Of a stretch of DNA of 64,000 nt, positions 24,021-37,188 are shown piece by piece. The stretch is from contig CAJNOI010000064.1 in assembly GCA_905250115.1 (NCBI GenBank), forward strand, positions 62,001 through 126,000, written 5' to 3'. A program made the translations under genes and the position numbers. This DNA is from Adineta steineri. Lineage: Eukaryota > Rotifera > Eurotatoria > Adinetida > Adinetidae. Below the pieces are notes generated by a model. It saw only the letters and a list, made by a program, of their open reading frames with translations. It was not told the origin of the DNA and ran no database searches. Each line of letters opens with the position of its first letter. Positions within the stretch are counted from its first letter, which is position 1.

Positions 24021-24326
24021 TGTGGAACTCACGTATGTTCGCATCAAAATATCTGATCGCGTTTAAGTGCTTTGTTTTCTTTTTTTGCTCAAATTTAATT
24101 AATTTATAGCTATTTTTAACTATTTTTGCTTATTTTTATTAAAATTCTACTAATTTATAGCTGTATTTGCCCATTTTGCTTATTTTTTATAGAAAATCCT
24201 GCAATTTATAGCTATTTTTAATGAGTTTTGCTGATTTTTATTGCGTGGGAGGGGGAGGGGAACTGGAAAACTTGAACTTAAAACTTATACTCACGATTTT
24301 CTTCAAAAATTTATGTGAGTTCCACA
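24021..24326. mobile_element. Inverted-repeat element with internal 51-bp tandem repeat
   Basis: TGTGGAACTCACGTA at 24021 and its near-complement at the right end (TATGTGAGTTCCACA, ending 24326) form TIRs of about 15 bp. Inside, three units of 51 bp start with AATTTATAGCT at 24101, 24152 and 24203, the last one incomplete. No convincing target duplication is visible, so the superfamily is open. It begins 39 bp after the neighbouring MITE. Confidence 0.6.
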
Positions 24327-24838
24327 AAAGTTCATTTATTAGAAGTTAAGTACAGTTTTTTGTATAGAATATAAAATTATGTTAGTTGTGGTTGATTTCT
24401 TTTTTATTTAATTGTCAATATTTGTTTCTTGTTTAAAAAAAATATACTGTACAATAGTTAATACTATTCAACAATCTGCGAAATAGGACAATATGAATGG
24501 TATTTTTTTTCTTTTTTCATTTGTCCAAGCATTCATCGTATCCTTTAGTATAAGTAAACATTTCTTTTAATTTCCATTAGATAGACGGAAATACTATCCT
24601 AAAACCATCCCCATAGGCGACATCAGAAATAAAAGACTTTTCTTTTCTTTAATCAATTAATGAAGAAGAAAGAAATCTAGATTGATACAATGAGTCATAC
24701 TTCTTTTTTATTCGATACAATGAAAATGGCTGCGACAGAAAGGGAATGAAATATATTAACTTTGAAGAGTGATGATAAGAGAAATAGAAAAAAAAGTACA
24801 TTGTATTCGCAGAGGTCATACATTTTCTATTGTTTAGA

Positions 24839-25822
24839 ATGTATTCAAACAACAGAAGCGAATTTTATCTCTTCAAAAATAAATTTTTTTCATATATTAG
24901 AGTAAAATACAATCACAAAATAATGATTATCATATTATTAATTATATTTACATTTTTATTTCTACATACAATACAAACTGTAAGATTTTTAATAGGACAT
25001 TTTTTTGAAACTGAAGAGATTAATGATATGGTTAAACTTGATATGAGTGTATGGCAACAAATTCCGAATGATTATATATCGAAAAGAAAAATTCCCAGAT
25101 ATCTTCATCAAATTTGGATATCATCAGACAATAAAAACATGACTGAAAAATTTCGTAAAGCAGCCGATTCATGTATTGAATTAAATTCCAATTATAATTA
25201 TACATTATGGACACATAAAAAAATTCTAGTTTGGTTACAAACTGAATATTCATGGTTTTTACCATTATATAAAAATTATAAATATGATATGCAACGAATA
25301 GATGCAATGAAATATTTATTATTATTTCATTTCGGTGGTGCTTATATTGATCTTGATATAAAATGTAATGTTCAAGATATAATTACTGCTATGATACCAA
25401 CAAATCAAACAGATTATGAACCTGATATTATATTACATATGGGAACCGAAGGTATATCAGCAAATACAGATATTATGATATCGAAACAACATCATCCGTT
25501 TTTTAAATTAGCTGTTAATCGGCTTAAATCAGCAAATCGATGGTTTTATTTATATCATTTAACAATTATTTTGAGTGCTGGCCCGACTTTTCTTTATGGG
25601 ATTTATAGAACATATCCATTTAAAGATAATTTTTATTATATACCAAATAATTTGTTATGGGGAAAATTATTTGATGGTGTCGGTGGTGGAACATGGTATG
25701 GTAATGATACATTGCTACTAATCTATGTGATGGAAAATAAATCTCTTTTATGTTTCATAATATTTATTGTCATTATCAGTCTGTCTTATGTTTATAAAGT
25801 TTGGAAGAGAATACATTATTGA
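24839..25822 (+). CDS. Sur1/Och1-type glycosyltransferase (sugar-binding DXD family)
   Basis: An intronless gene of 327 aa from ATG 24839. A membrane segment at about 25-47 makes it a type II Golgi-style protein, and a second hydrophobic stretch (LLCFIIFIVIISLSYVY) lies near the C-terminus. Between them are the hallmarks of the Gly_transf_sug family: IPRYLHQIWIS, YTLWTHK, an R-x-D-A-x-K-Y-L stretch, the metal-binding GGAYIDLD, and SAGPTFL. The closest well-known relatives are fungal inositol-phosphoceramide mannosyltransferases (SUR1/CSH1) and OCH1. A mannose or related hexose transfer in the secretory pathway is expected; the acceptor cannot be told. The lack of introns among intron-rich neighbours is compatible with horizontal or retroposed origin. 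Confidence 0.85.
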   Translation: MYSNNRSEFYLFKNKFFSYIRVKYNHKIMIIILLIIFTFLFLHTIQTVRFLIGHFFETEEINDMVKLDMSVWQQIPNDYISKRKIPRYLHQIWISSDNKNMTEKFRKAADSCIELNSNYNYTLWTHKKILVWLQTEYSWFLPLYKNYKYDMQRIDAMKYLLLFHFGGAYIDLDIKCNVQDIITAMIPTNQTDYEPDIILHMGTEGISANTDIMISKQHHPFFKLAVNRLKSANRWFYLYHLTIILSAGPTFLYGIYRTYPFKDNFYYIPNNLLWGKLFDGVGGGTWYGNDTLLLIYVMENKSLLCFIIFIVIISLSYVYKVWKRIHY

Positions 25823-26583
25823 TATACTTTTAAAATTGTTTTGTTTCTATTAAACTGAAGAATAAGAAATTTTGAATATTCTTCTTGACTTACTTATTGA
25901 AGTATTTATCTTTCACCATTTGTTTGTTATTTATCAACAGAAGACCTATATGAAGCATTAATGAATTATTATTTGAACTAATACTTTCAATATATGATGA
26001 TAGTGAATAGAATTCAGTAAAGAAATTTTGGTACTTTTACAATGCGAAAGCAAGAACTTTATGATTATAAAACTTATCAGTAAATCGATAAATTATACGT
26101 CCAGTCATAAAACGAAACAAATGGTAATATGTGACACGATTTATTCACCTGAAGCTGTCTATCATCTACACGTACAAGCTTTGATCTCTCATCTTTTTTA
26201 ATTTGACAAAATTACAAAGCAACATGAGCAAATAATCTTCCAACTTACTGCATGAGAAGAGCTTTTAGAGCAATATTCAATCATATAAATGATACGGAAA
26301 ATAATTAGAATATGGATATTCTATATCAATTAATCATATTAGAAATATTTATGAAAATGAGATAGAACATACAAAGAAATTACATTAGAATCGACTGACA
26401 ATACGAACAATTATAAATACATGGATAAAAATATTTATTTATATTTACATTGTTACTACAAATATGACAACAATTACAGATATGATTTTTGATATTTTCA
26501 CTTGCTACTATGTATCCTAAAGTTGCAAAAATTATTCATTCTAACAATTGCTTATTTTCATGAATATTATTTCTTCATATTAG
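25823..26583. other. Intergenic, no gene seen
   Basis: Convergent 3' flanks of the glycosyltransferase (plus strand) and GPCR (minus strand) genes. AT-rich with no repeat or ORF worth keeping. Confidence 0.5.
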
Positions 26584-27747
26584 CTACTGATATGTTGTTG
26601 TTATATGAGGCTGTGGTTTATATTTTTTAATTCTCAATGAATGTAAAACTTGTTTGCGAAAACCACGACTTGAATATAATGATACATAAAAACTTGTACT
26701 ATAGAATAAATATGAAAAAAGACGTATAGTTTCAATAATAACATCTTCCCAAGCTAATCGTAATGGTGTTTTATACCATCCACGAGATAGACTCGTATAA
26801 AGATTTTGTGCTCCAAAAGGTATAAAAGAAGGTATAGCGACAAATGATTGTAACAAGATCATAGCCGTGAGTTGACTATCAATTTGTTGAATATGTGAAA
26901 GATTTGTATTGATTGGTTGTGAGACTACACCAGCGGGTACAATTCGTCTATGTACAACACCGCGAACATTCCGTAAAAGTAAACAACCAAGTGTTATCAA
27001 AAGTATAGGTGGTACAAATCCTGACATAACTACTTCGAAATAACTATCGATCTTTTCATAAATACCTGGTGTTGGATTACAACTTCCGCTAGTTATATTA
27101 TAAAAATATAATCGATGCCATACACATATGAACCAAGTAAATACAACTGTTGGAATTATTTTATAAGCAAGAGTCTTACAATTACTCCATCGTCGATAGG
27201 CTAAAATATAAAAACAAATATAATTGATTATATTACATAAAGAAACTTATTTTTAATAACAGGAAACCAAACTTCAGCACTATCATCATAATCTTACATT
27301 ATGATCTAACTCTGCTAATTTATCATGAAAATATTTTCTATATATTTGATTGTACTTACCAACATCTCGATGAGTAGATAAAATTCGATCAATAGTAGCC
27401 AATGCAAATAATGTAAATGCTACTTGATGTGTATATTCCGAAAAAAATTGACGTACTTTACAAATAGGATCATAAAGATTTATAATCGGATAATTAAAAC
27501 CTTTTTGAATTAGACGTGTAACTAACACAAAATCAAAATAGATAAATGTACATATAGATTCTGCTATTAAATAAATTGAACAAGCTCGATTACGAAACAT
27601 TCGAGAAGTAAATACTGTAAAATTTCCAATTGTACTGATATTACCCGTAATAAAAATAAATAAACCAAGCCAAATATTTAATTGAAATGGTACCTTCAGT
27701 AATACAGGATCAACGCTAGTAGTGACACTGGAATTTATTGCACTCAT
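26584..27747 (-). CDS. Rhodopsin-like GPCR (class A), two exons
   Basis: Exons 27747-27360 and 27200-26584 join in phase 1 to 334 aa. Seven hydrophobic segments can be followed from NIWLGLFIFITGNISTIGNF (TM1, with the conserved GN) to LFSYLFYSTSFYVSLYSS (TM7). TM3 ends TIDRILSTHR, so the DRY motif is DRI. The N-terminus has N-linked glycosylation sequons (NSS). A Cys in the TM2-TM3 loop (DPICKVRQF) and another in SGSCNPTPG could form the usual disulfide. Peptide receptors of the FMRFamide-like type are the closest general match; the ligand is unknown. Confidence 0.8.
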
Positions 27748-29962
27748 GATAAATACAATTCAAGCAATATCTAAGTTCAATGTAGATCTATGTACTAAAT
27801 AGATTCGTATCTAGAATTAAATGACAGATTTATTTATTACGAATAAAAATGTATATTAACAATATTATAGTGTAATTAAATTCTATTTTTGTTTTATACT
27901 AAAGAATTTGTAGAAAAGGTTCTTATAATGATCACGTATTCATAGTTAGGCATTCATTTTAATGATACATGTAACTAAATTTTAACTAGACCTATATAAG
28001 AGATTAAAGTTCAAGTGTCATTACTTTCTATGAAGAAAAATTATGTTACAGTTATTTTCTTATCTCTTTTATACTTTACATGATCGTAAGTCTTAAATTA
28101 TAACCGTTCTAAATATCGTATTTGTAATCTTCATAATAAAGAAATAATTAAAAGGTTGTATTTGTATAAACACTACATTTTATTTTTAATTATGTCGTAC
28201 TAAAATGAAGGAAGACATGAAAAATATATTATTACTACCTGTACAGTCTATTAATCTATTCATTTTTCAAATAAATATAATCATGGTGACATATTATAGG
28301 ATACTAAACTAACTCTCTATAGTTTAAAGCGTATGAGATTTTTGTAAAAACAAAAAAATGAAGAATATATTTTTAATGAGAGTAATGAATTTTGTATAGA
28401 TAAAAAACATATTTAATCAGGTGTCAAAAAAGTGGTAGACTGTCATAGGAAAAACATTTCTGTTTATAATTATTATATATTTATTTATGGGGGGCAAACT
28501 CAGTTTTCTAGCTATTACCTTAACTCTTTTGGGGATGGGGCGTGGTATATATACCACTTCGACTATTCTTCAAGCTTATCATACGCTAAAATACTTGATA
28601 ATGATTTTTAATTGAATAAATATCTATTTTCACTTTTATAACAAACCTCATTATTGTTCTAGATTTCACTTTTGAAAATATAAATGTTCTCTAGACAAGA
28701 TAATTACAATATCCATAGTATTTGTATTCATTGATAATAGTTATGGTAGAAAAACTATCCATGAAAAGAGACAATAAATGAATAGGTTTATGTAACTAAA
28801 AGGAGAGTAATTAAGCGCATACGAATGTCTGAATATTTAATTTAATTTAATTTTTTCCAGTATTCTTAACAAATAATTAAAAACTTTTAATTTGAGGCGG
28901 CATATTTGATAGACACATCTATAACAAGACTGAAGATATCTTTTTCTTTGTAAAAAAAGTCGTCTAAAAATAACGAAATTATGTTTTAGCTTTAGATCTA
29001 ATTTTATTAACTCATATATCATAACGTTGCCACTTTATTTTTGCAAAGTTTGTAAAAATGATTATTCTGTTTTTAAATAAGCTTATGTTTTTCTAATCAT
29101 TGATTGTTGTACTAGTCAATGCAAACAAAGCGTATATATATGAATAATTATATACTATTATGAAGATTCACGCTTCTTTTTATTAAACTAATCGGTTCGA
29201 TAAACATATTCAAAAAAGATGTACAAAATACGGAAAATTAGGCTAAATCTATTTATGTACATTTTTTTAACGTGTGAATTACTTCATTATAATTCAAAGT
29301 GTTTATCATGTTTGTCATCTAATAAATTTATTATAAAATTTAAATGCGTAATATATTGTCATTATAATTTATATAAGATTTTCATAAATGAAGTAGACTA
29401 TAAAAAATATTTTACTCATTGCCATGAAATTATCTAAAAGGAAAAAAATGATTTAACTGTTATATTAATAAATTTTGTTGATTTTCTTGAATGATTATTT
29501 TAAAATCGAATTTTAAGTATCTCTCCACGAATACAGTAGACTATGTTGATTGGTTGATTAAAGAAAAAAGACTTTTTCATAGTTAAAATTTGGTTAAAAA
29601 AATCGAATTATGTTGTAGTTTTTCAAGATTTTCATAACAGAAGTAACGATGATATATGACGCGACGAACATGACGCTGGTTTAACCAACGCATAAACAAA
29701 TAAATTTTCAAAAGATAGTATATCTTAGTACAATATTATTGTACAGTCTTGTATCATCACATATGCTAATCAATATACTTTGTACGATCACAGACGAAAA
29801 CCCTTTGAAAGATAAAACAGTCACAGTAATAAATAATAGCTGTTGTATAGCTATTTTTCAGTTTTGATTCTTTCACAACAGCTAATATTTTCTAATCAGC
29901 TACTAGCAATAATTAAACAGTTGTCGTATTTTATTTTATTAAATACAACTTCCAAGTTATCT
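27748..29962. other. Intergenic, no gene seen
   Basis: About 2.2 kb of AT-rich DNA. The only distinct item is the perfect 16-bp palindrome GTGGTATATATACCAC at 28542-28557, next to a G-rich patch. ORFs at 28837-29437 are low-complexity and lack any family signal. Confidence 0.45.
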
Positions 29963-31170
29963 TTACGATAAGGTTTTTAAAAGTGTGCATTTAGTACCAT
30001 AAGTTCTGACTAATGTAGATAGCATGCTTAATGCTTGACCAAAAGCAATAAACATAAAACTTATTCTATGACCATATGGTAATAATGATGATCGATATAC
30101 ATTGGCTTGGAGAAAAAATACAGCATATGGAAATCCAGTTATAAATAGTATGAAAACAAGAATAAGAATACGCCGTGTAATTCGTAGTTCACGTCGATGA
30201 CGTGTTTGTGCAATCATACGTTGACGAACACCTGGAATTGTAATATTTCGTTTCGTATAGTTTAATATTGTAATATATATATAGATAATTATTGATAAAG
30301 GTAAGAAATAGATAAATGTTCCAAGATACATAAAGCCAAATATATTATTTATGGACACCTAAAATAATGAATAGATTTGTAACGTATTATAGAAAATAGA
30401 TATCGTTTATCATATGAACTCTAAACCACTGTCAGATGATATGAAAAACGTCAATATGTGCAAGACTGTAAAAAAACGATTCTAATAAAAAAATTTATAA
30501 AAAGAATGGAAACTACGCATGTTTATAAATGTCACGACAACTTTTGAACTTCTAAGACTTCTAATAAAAACATGTCGTAAATAACAAAAGCATTTAATAT
30601 TAATCATCCATAGATTTTAATTAATTAGACGAATTTACTACCTAATGTTTGAAAATTAAGTTAGGAAACTCGTCTAAACTTGCTTTTCGTCGATATTGAA
30701 ATAGTGATAATTACCTGACAGATTCGACCTTCAGCATAAAATCGAATTCGTCTCGTTAAGAGAATGGGAATTCCAAAGCTACTAGAAATAATCCATTGAA
30801 TAACAACAATAGGTATAATAGTATAGTTCGATTGAAGATTTCGTCGTTGTGCAAAAACAGTTACAAATAAACGATAAATTGCTTGAATACAAAGCGTATG
30901 ATAGAAAAGACCTGTTGAAGTATGTAGCAAGAATCCTCGAAATATACATAAAACATCAGAACTATCACTAATCATTTGATAGATTGCTTGAGAAGCATAA
31001 ATTGTATTAATAATAAAGCCAGCAACTGCTGTATTAAGACTAATTAAGACGATAGGTGTACAATGACGACGAGCAGTAATCATTACACTAATAAGTAATA
31101 ATGAACAAATAATACCTAATATACTACATGAAAGCATAAAAATCGATGATAATATTTCAAAAAATTTCAT
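29963..31170 (-). CDS. GPCR, tandem pair member A (C-terminus altered)
   Basis: Exons 31170-30715 and 30358-29963 join in phase 0 to 283 aa. Seven membrane segments are present, from FMLSCSILGIICSLLLISVM to ISFMFIAFGQALSML. The middle (SLNTAVAGFIINTIYASQAI through VFAQRRNLQS) is almost identical to member B at 32656-33639. There is no DRY; the equivalent is IYRLF. The C-terminal tail reads STLVRTYGTKCTLLKTLS, whereas member B has the usual IFYADDVRQSLRNIL. The end therefore seems changed by a frameshift or replaced, which may impair function. The intron (356 bp) is long for this window. Confidence 0.75.
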
Positions 31171-32655
31171 TTGTCTTTCAATAATAAGAAAGACAACAAA
31201 AAGCTTTAGAATTTTCTGGCTATTAAAAATTATGATGAAACTAATTCTATGTAAAAAAATCTTTTTTATGACTCTGTACCATAATATAAATAGTCAGAAA
31301 GAAGGAAAGAATAGATAATCATATCAAATAAGCACTGAGCATTGACTATTATTATTATAAATAATTAATAAGAGAGAAAAATCTATTTATATATTGTAGT
31401 ACCAAAAAAAGAGATAGCTATTATGTGATTTCAATGAGTCTTACTGTAAATTGTACAGCAGATATGAACATTTTTCCAAATACAATTTATTTCGAAAAAA
31501 ACTCGATATTAAAGGATACAATTCAATGTAATTATCTAGTAGTTCTATTTAAAAAAAATGAACTTAAAAACCTTTTACTTTTCATAAACAATATTCTATC
31601 ATCTATAAATAATGATATATATCTGTTCTGTATGAACTAAAAGGTGTTTCACTGAATTTTATATTATGACGCATGTCATATATATTTTGTAAGTTATTCT
31701 AAAATCTTTTATAGTTTCTACATAATAATCTTCATGTGATTCGTTTGAAGATCTTAGATGAAATCAGATTGATCTTTTAGATATAAACATAATATTAAGA
31801 AGTTTCCAAACAAATTTCTATAATAATTGTTGATATACTAAATAAAATGCACATAAAGATGTGATATATTTTTAATGTTTCAATTGTCTATAAAACAAAA
31901 GAAAGTAAGAATTGTTTAGTCTACGAGTTCTTTCATAGAGTTAGTTGTTAAAAGTAAAGAGAATAGAAACTATGCTCCGTTCTCACTAATAATTTATGAC
32001 GTCTGTAGCATTAAACTAATGTTGATGTTGATAATAACAAGAGAAATAAAGTAATGATACATAATTTTTGAGCTTCCTATATACTACTAGGGTCAATATT
32101 GAAAACTGAACAAAATGGTACAATTAATCCTATAAGGCATATTTCTCTTATAATATTCAATACTTCAAATATACAAATTGTACAACAGATAACAAAAAGC
32201 GGTGCAAAATCAACGCATATTATCTCAGCATTTATTTTATTGCGAATACAGTTTCAATAGATATTTGAAAAAAATACATCTGCGTTTTTCATTCCAGTAG
32301 CGTATTTCAAAGTCAGAAACGAACTAGAAGTATTCTTTTTAACTAATCATTTTTGAAAAGAACTCTGTCACTGATAAAACCTTAAGTGACTTACAAAGTC
32401 ATTCCAAGACGGAAAAATATGCTTTCTGTACATACATTCTATAACTGCTCCATAACGATCACATATATTTTTTGTAATTGAAATAGCTAGCTCGCCATCT
32501 TAAATGTTTCAGCTTATAAAAATCCGAAAAGAATTTCGTATAGAACTTCGTCATTTTCGAAGAAGTTTTTTTAACAACATTAAACAAATAAACATAAAAT
32601 TTAGCAATACAATATTCTTTTAAATTTGTCATTGAATATACTTGTATATAAATAT
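31171..32655. other. Intergenic between GPCR pair members
   Basis: Spacer between the two tandem GPCRs, without a gene that I can support. ORFs at 31425-31640 (plus) and 32459-32659 (minus) show no family features. Confidence 0.45.
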
Positions 32656-33639
32656 TCATGATATTATATTTCCAATTCGTCGTCCTCTAATCCACGGCAG
32701 TTTTTTTAATAAAATATTTCGAAGACTTTGTCGTACATCATCAGCATAGAATATCGCAAGTAGCATGACTAGACCTTGTCCACAGGAGAGAAACATAAAA
32801 CTTATCCGATGACCATATGATGGCATTAGTGATTGGCTGATATTAACTTGTAGAAAAAATGTCAAATAAGGCACTCCAGTTATGAAAATTATAGAAATAA
32901 GAATAAGGATACGTTTTATAAATCGTAATTCACGTCGATAACGAGTTTGTTCAAGTCCAAGTTGGCGAACATTAGCAATAATAAGACTTCTTTTAGTATA
33001 TTTCAATATTGCAATATAAATAAAAATAATTCCTGTTACAGGAAGAAAATAAATAAATGTTGCAAGATACATAAAACCAAATATATCATTTATGGCTACC
33101 TACAGAAAATAAATATTCATTTTTTTGTTACAAATGGAATAATAATCTATTAGATTAGAAAATATATTTATTAAAAATACCTGACAAATTCGACCTGTTT
33201 CTTGAAATTGAATTCGTTTCATCAATAGGATAGGAATGCCAAATGTACTAGAAATAATCCATTGAATAACAATAATGGGTATAATAACATATTTCGATTG
33301 AAGATTTCGTCGTTGTGCAAAAACAGTTACAAATAAACGATAAATTGCTTGAATACAAAGACTTTGATAAAAAAGACCGGTTGAACTATGTAGCAAAAAA
33401 CCTCGAAATACACATAAAACATCAGAACTATCACTAATCATTTGATAGATTGCTTGAGAAGCATAAATTGTATTAATAATAAAACCAGCAACTGCTGTAT
33501 TAAGACTAATTACGACGATAGGTGTGCGACACCGATGATCGAGGAAGACTATAGCAATGAAGATTAACGAACATACAACACCTAATAGACTGCATAAGAG
33601 CATAAACACAGATGTAACAATTTGAAATATATCCATCAT
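32656..33639 (-). CDS. GPCR, tandem pair member B
   Basis: Exons 33639-33181 and 33099-32656 join in phase 0 to 300 aa. The start is set at 33639 (MMDIFQ) by alignment with the start of member A; an upstream in-frame non-ATG extension is not needed. Seven membrane segments are visible, ending ISFMFLSCGQGLVMLLAIFYADDV, with a basic C-terminal tail (KKLPWIRGRRIG). The splice junction sits at the same CQ/V position as in member A, but the intron is only 81 bp. It belongs to the large set of invertebrate peptide-type GPCRs without a canonical DRY. Confidence 0.8.
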
Positions 33640-35789
33640 TACAATTGTAATAGAATAGAAGATATAATGAAGCAAATCTCACTACTTTTCATGTACGAAG
33701 AAAAAAATTGAAATGTAATCTTATAAATAGAACAAAAGAGATTTTCAAGAACATTGCGTGTTCTGTACAACAAAGAATGTGACTTTAATAATGATTACAT
33801 ATTTTTTTCATTAAAACTGTTAAAAGATCTGATACTTTATATCATGCCTATAAAAGGCTTTACTGCATAATGAATAACAAAAATAACTCTGAAAAATTAG
33901 TATTAATACAAACGTCAAAGAAAAAAATTATGATAATTAAATTATGAAGCACGCGCATTAATAAACGAGACAGTATAGATTAAATAATATATATATAAAG
34001 ATGAATAATTTCAAGATAAGCAGAAAATGACTAGAGAGTAAATTAGTATTCTCAAATAAATAACAATGAAATTATACAGTATATGTTAAAAGACTTTGAT
34101 ATTTGGATGTAATTATCATTTATGATATAGAAAAAAAGATACCTGGATGAATCTATTTCCTTTGATGATAGTTATAATTATTGGAAACTGAGAACAGCAA
34201 AAACAACTTTGTACGAATGATAATAATTAAAAAGATCAAAAAATGCTCCTCAAATATAATCTACAAATATCTATTCCTATCATTGACATTTCTTATAAAA
34301 GTATGAATGTACTTTTATTTGATCCCATATGTCATTATAACAACTAATGAGCAACGTACCTAGTATATCTTTATTTTATATTTTAGGTTAAATATTAAGA
34401 ATTTTTTTAATAATTATTATTACTTGGAAAAAAAGATTATAATTAAATAATTCAGTTGATTTCTTTGTTTTAAAATTAATAGATTACATGTTAAAATTTC
34501 CTTCTAAAAATATATAAATTAAACTGAGGAAGTAAAAGCAGAAAAATAAATTAAAATTATATTTAATTTTCAAATGACTTTAACTAATTTTCTAAATTTC
34601 AAAATTGACTTGAATTCTAGTTGTTACCCCTTTGCGCTAAACGCAACATTGATTTAACTCTACTAAAAAGTTTAATTCAATACAGACAAATGTAAAAAAG
34701 TCTGTGACATTATATTCTGTTGTAGGTGCATTCATGAGAGTCAAAGTAAAAATAAATATATTTCTTGTGTTAATTCCACATCTAACCAAATTTTGTTTTG
34801 AATATAAATCTTGATTTCAACTTATAGATCAAGTCACTCAGATATTGTATTAATAACCTAAATTTAAGAAGAAAATGTTGATTTTATATCTTTATAAAAC
34901 GAATATAATTAGAACTATGAATGAAAAAAAATATTACTCTTAGATTTCGAAGAATATTACATAATTAGTTATAAAACTCAAAAAAGAAACTTAACACTGA
35001 CTGTATCATTTCAATTTCATTCGTTCTATCATAAATAATATAAATTAATTCAAGATTGTCTGTTAGTGTAGATTTACTAGTCGATTTTTAAAAACTCTGA
35101 CATTGAATCATTAACTCTGACACCATTTTTTATCGATTTTTGTAAGTAAAAGAAGTGATATTTCAAGTAGTAATCAAATCATATTATTCATCCTCACGTC
35201 ATGTAATTCTTCAAGCTGGTAAGGTAAAACGCGTTTAAGACTTTTTTTAATGCCTGAAACCATATTAAATATAAACTTTTAATGACTGTTAAAAAATGTT
35301 CTCTATCATGATAAACAATATTAGTTATGTTGATTCTTTATAACTATCATGTTTCATAATAACTAGGGCTAAAATTGTCAGTAATATTATTGATGAATTT
35401 TTCTTATATGGGCGTATAGTGTATAAAGTTCATTTTAGATCTTCTATAATCGAAATGGATGAAATACACGTATTAGTTTGTTAGAGAAAGTTGACGACTT
35501 TGGAATACAGAAACTATACGTATTGTTTAACTCTACAATGAACTGAATAATATTGATTGCAAGCAGTTAAATAGTTTTTCTTATTTTGAATAACTTTTCA
35601 AAAGTCACAGATGTCTTTTGTAAAGATAATTGATTTATTTGAAGTGAATATGAATGAACAGAAAAAAGGAAAAGACGAATGAGAAATATACTTAAATCAA
35701 AGAATAAATACATATGTATATATACATATATATATATGAGTTCATCTAAAAACTAATAATATCCACTAATTTGAAGGGATACGCTTTAC
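33640..35789. other. Intergenic, no gene seen
   Basis: About 2.1 kb of very AT-rich sequence with TA-rich microsatellite-like runs near 35712-35739. No coding signal. Confidence 0.5.
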
Positions 35790-37188
35790 TTATCCCAATG
35801 CAAAAGTTGCAGCTATTTCCGCGACCGTTCGTGTAAATGGATAGAATGATATTTCATCAATGCAGCCTGAGAAGGAAAGGGAACCATAATTAATAACATT
35901 CCCTATTTCCAATGAGTATGGTACTCCCTGAAAGGGCCCATGACTCCCAATTGATACTTCAAGAGTTCCATTGAGATAGAGTGACATTGTTTTCGCTGTT
36001 ATATTGTAAACATAAGCCACATGTGACCAAGTATTGTTAGGTATGATGTGGGAGCCTGCTTGGTTGTCGGCTAAAAAGAGGAAGCTCATAACACCAGGAT
36101 TACCGATCGAAGTACGCATACATTGACGAGTAGTTAGCGCTGGACACTGACCAAAAATGACGTGTTCTAAACCATCGGTAACAACCGCCGGTTTTATCCA
36201 AGATTCGACAGAGAAAGAGATATTACGCAAATCAATATAGGGTGTGGCGTTAATTAAGACTGATTGGTATAATGACATATTCAGATTTAAACATTTTCCA
36301 CAACCATTTCGACCCACTCCATAAGTTGGATTGTTTCGACCAAAACCATTATAAACACCAAAACGATCGAGTAAGTTATTCTGAAAGTACCATGCAATAG
36401 TCGGAGCTACAAGAAAAATAAGTTCATAGAGATTTACAAGATACAAAAAGAATTTCGTACATCGTCCAGCTGGTATTACTTCCGTGTTACTGCAAGTACT
36501 TGTGGTTGCGATCGGCATTTGCCATGTCGATGTTTGGATCGTTGCGGAAACTAGAAGTAAAAATATTCTTGTGAGATACATGTCAAGTCTAGATAGTATC
36601 ATATCAAATGATTTTTACAATTATCTGACTAAATCAAAAAAATTTATTTTCCAAGAGACATCTAAGAATCTTCTGAAAGAGAAAGATTTCGATTTATTCA
36701 ATCGCCTGAATCAGAAAAAAATCGACTATATTATTTATCATTGTAAATAGTCGTGTAGGAAATAGTTAGATATAGTTCTTCATATGTATCTTACTGAAGT
36801 AGATATTACGACAAACGCAATATGTAAAGAGAAAAGTAGTAGGTTGTTAATAAACAAAGGAAAATTGTTACTTACCAGGAAGACTCTTATTTGTAAAACT
36901 GAAAACGATTGCATTCATATCACTAGTGACAATCTGCAACCATTGTGGTTTTAGTTGTACAGAGAAAAACGAACAACTTTGATTAATGCCAAAATAGGTG
37001 CCTGTAATACATGTCGGTTCGGTGAAGCATTGACAAGCACATTCGGTCGATGAATTAATCGACGAAAGAGCTATAAATGTAAAGTTTACATTGATCGGAG
37101 CGAATTGTGCGTTATTATATGTGACCATAGGTGTTGTTGATGAACATAAATCAAACGCAAGCAAGACAAGTATGAACTCTGAAAACAT
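35790..37188 (-). CDS. Secreted PAN/apple-like plus laminin-G-like protein
   Basis: Exons 37188-36876, 36550-36461 and 36406-35790 join in frame to 339 aa. A signal peptide (FSEFILVLLAFDLCSS) starts the protein. Exon 1 then carries a PAN/apple-like module with TECACQCF, PTC and SCSFF cysteines. The last exon holds a concanavalin/LamG-type domain: ISFSVESWIKP, NNTWSHVAYVYN, MSLYLNGTLEVSIG and a closing FSGCIDEISFYPFTRT. Such modules bind carbohydrates or protein partners outside the cell; no catalytic residues are seen. Several N-glycosylation sequons (NFT, NSS, NQS, NMS, NIS, NNT, NIT, NGT) agree with secretion. The segment 36484-36750 on the other strand is a shadow. Confidence 0.85.

Noticed and set aside
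25032..25307. 91-codon minus-strand ORF within the glycosyltransferase gene
   Set aside because: Antisense shadow of a well-supported coding region.
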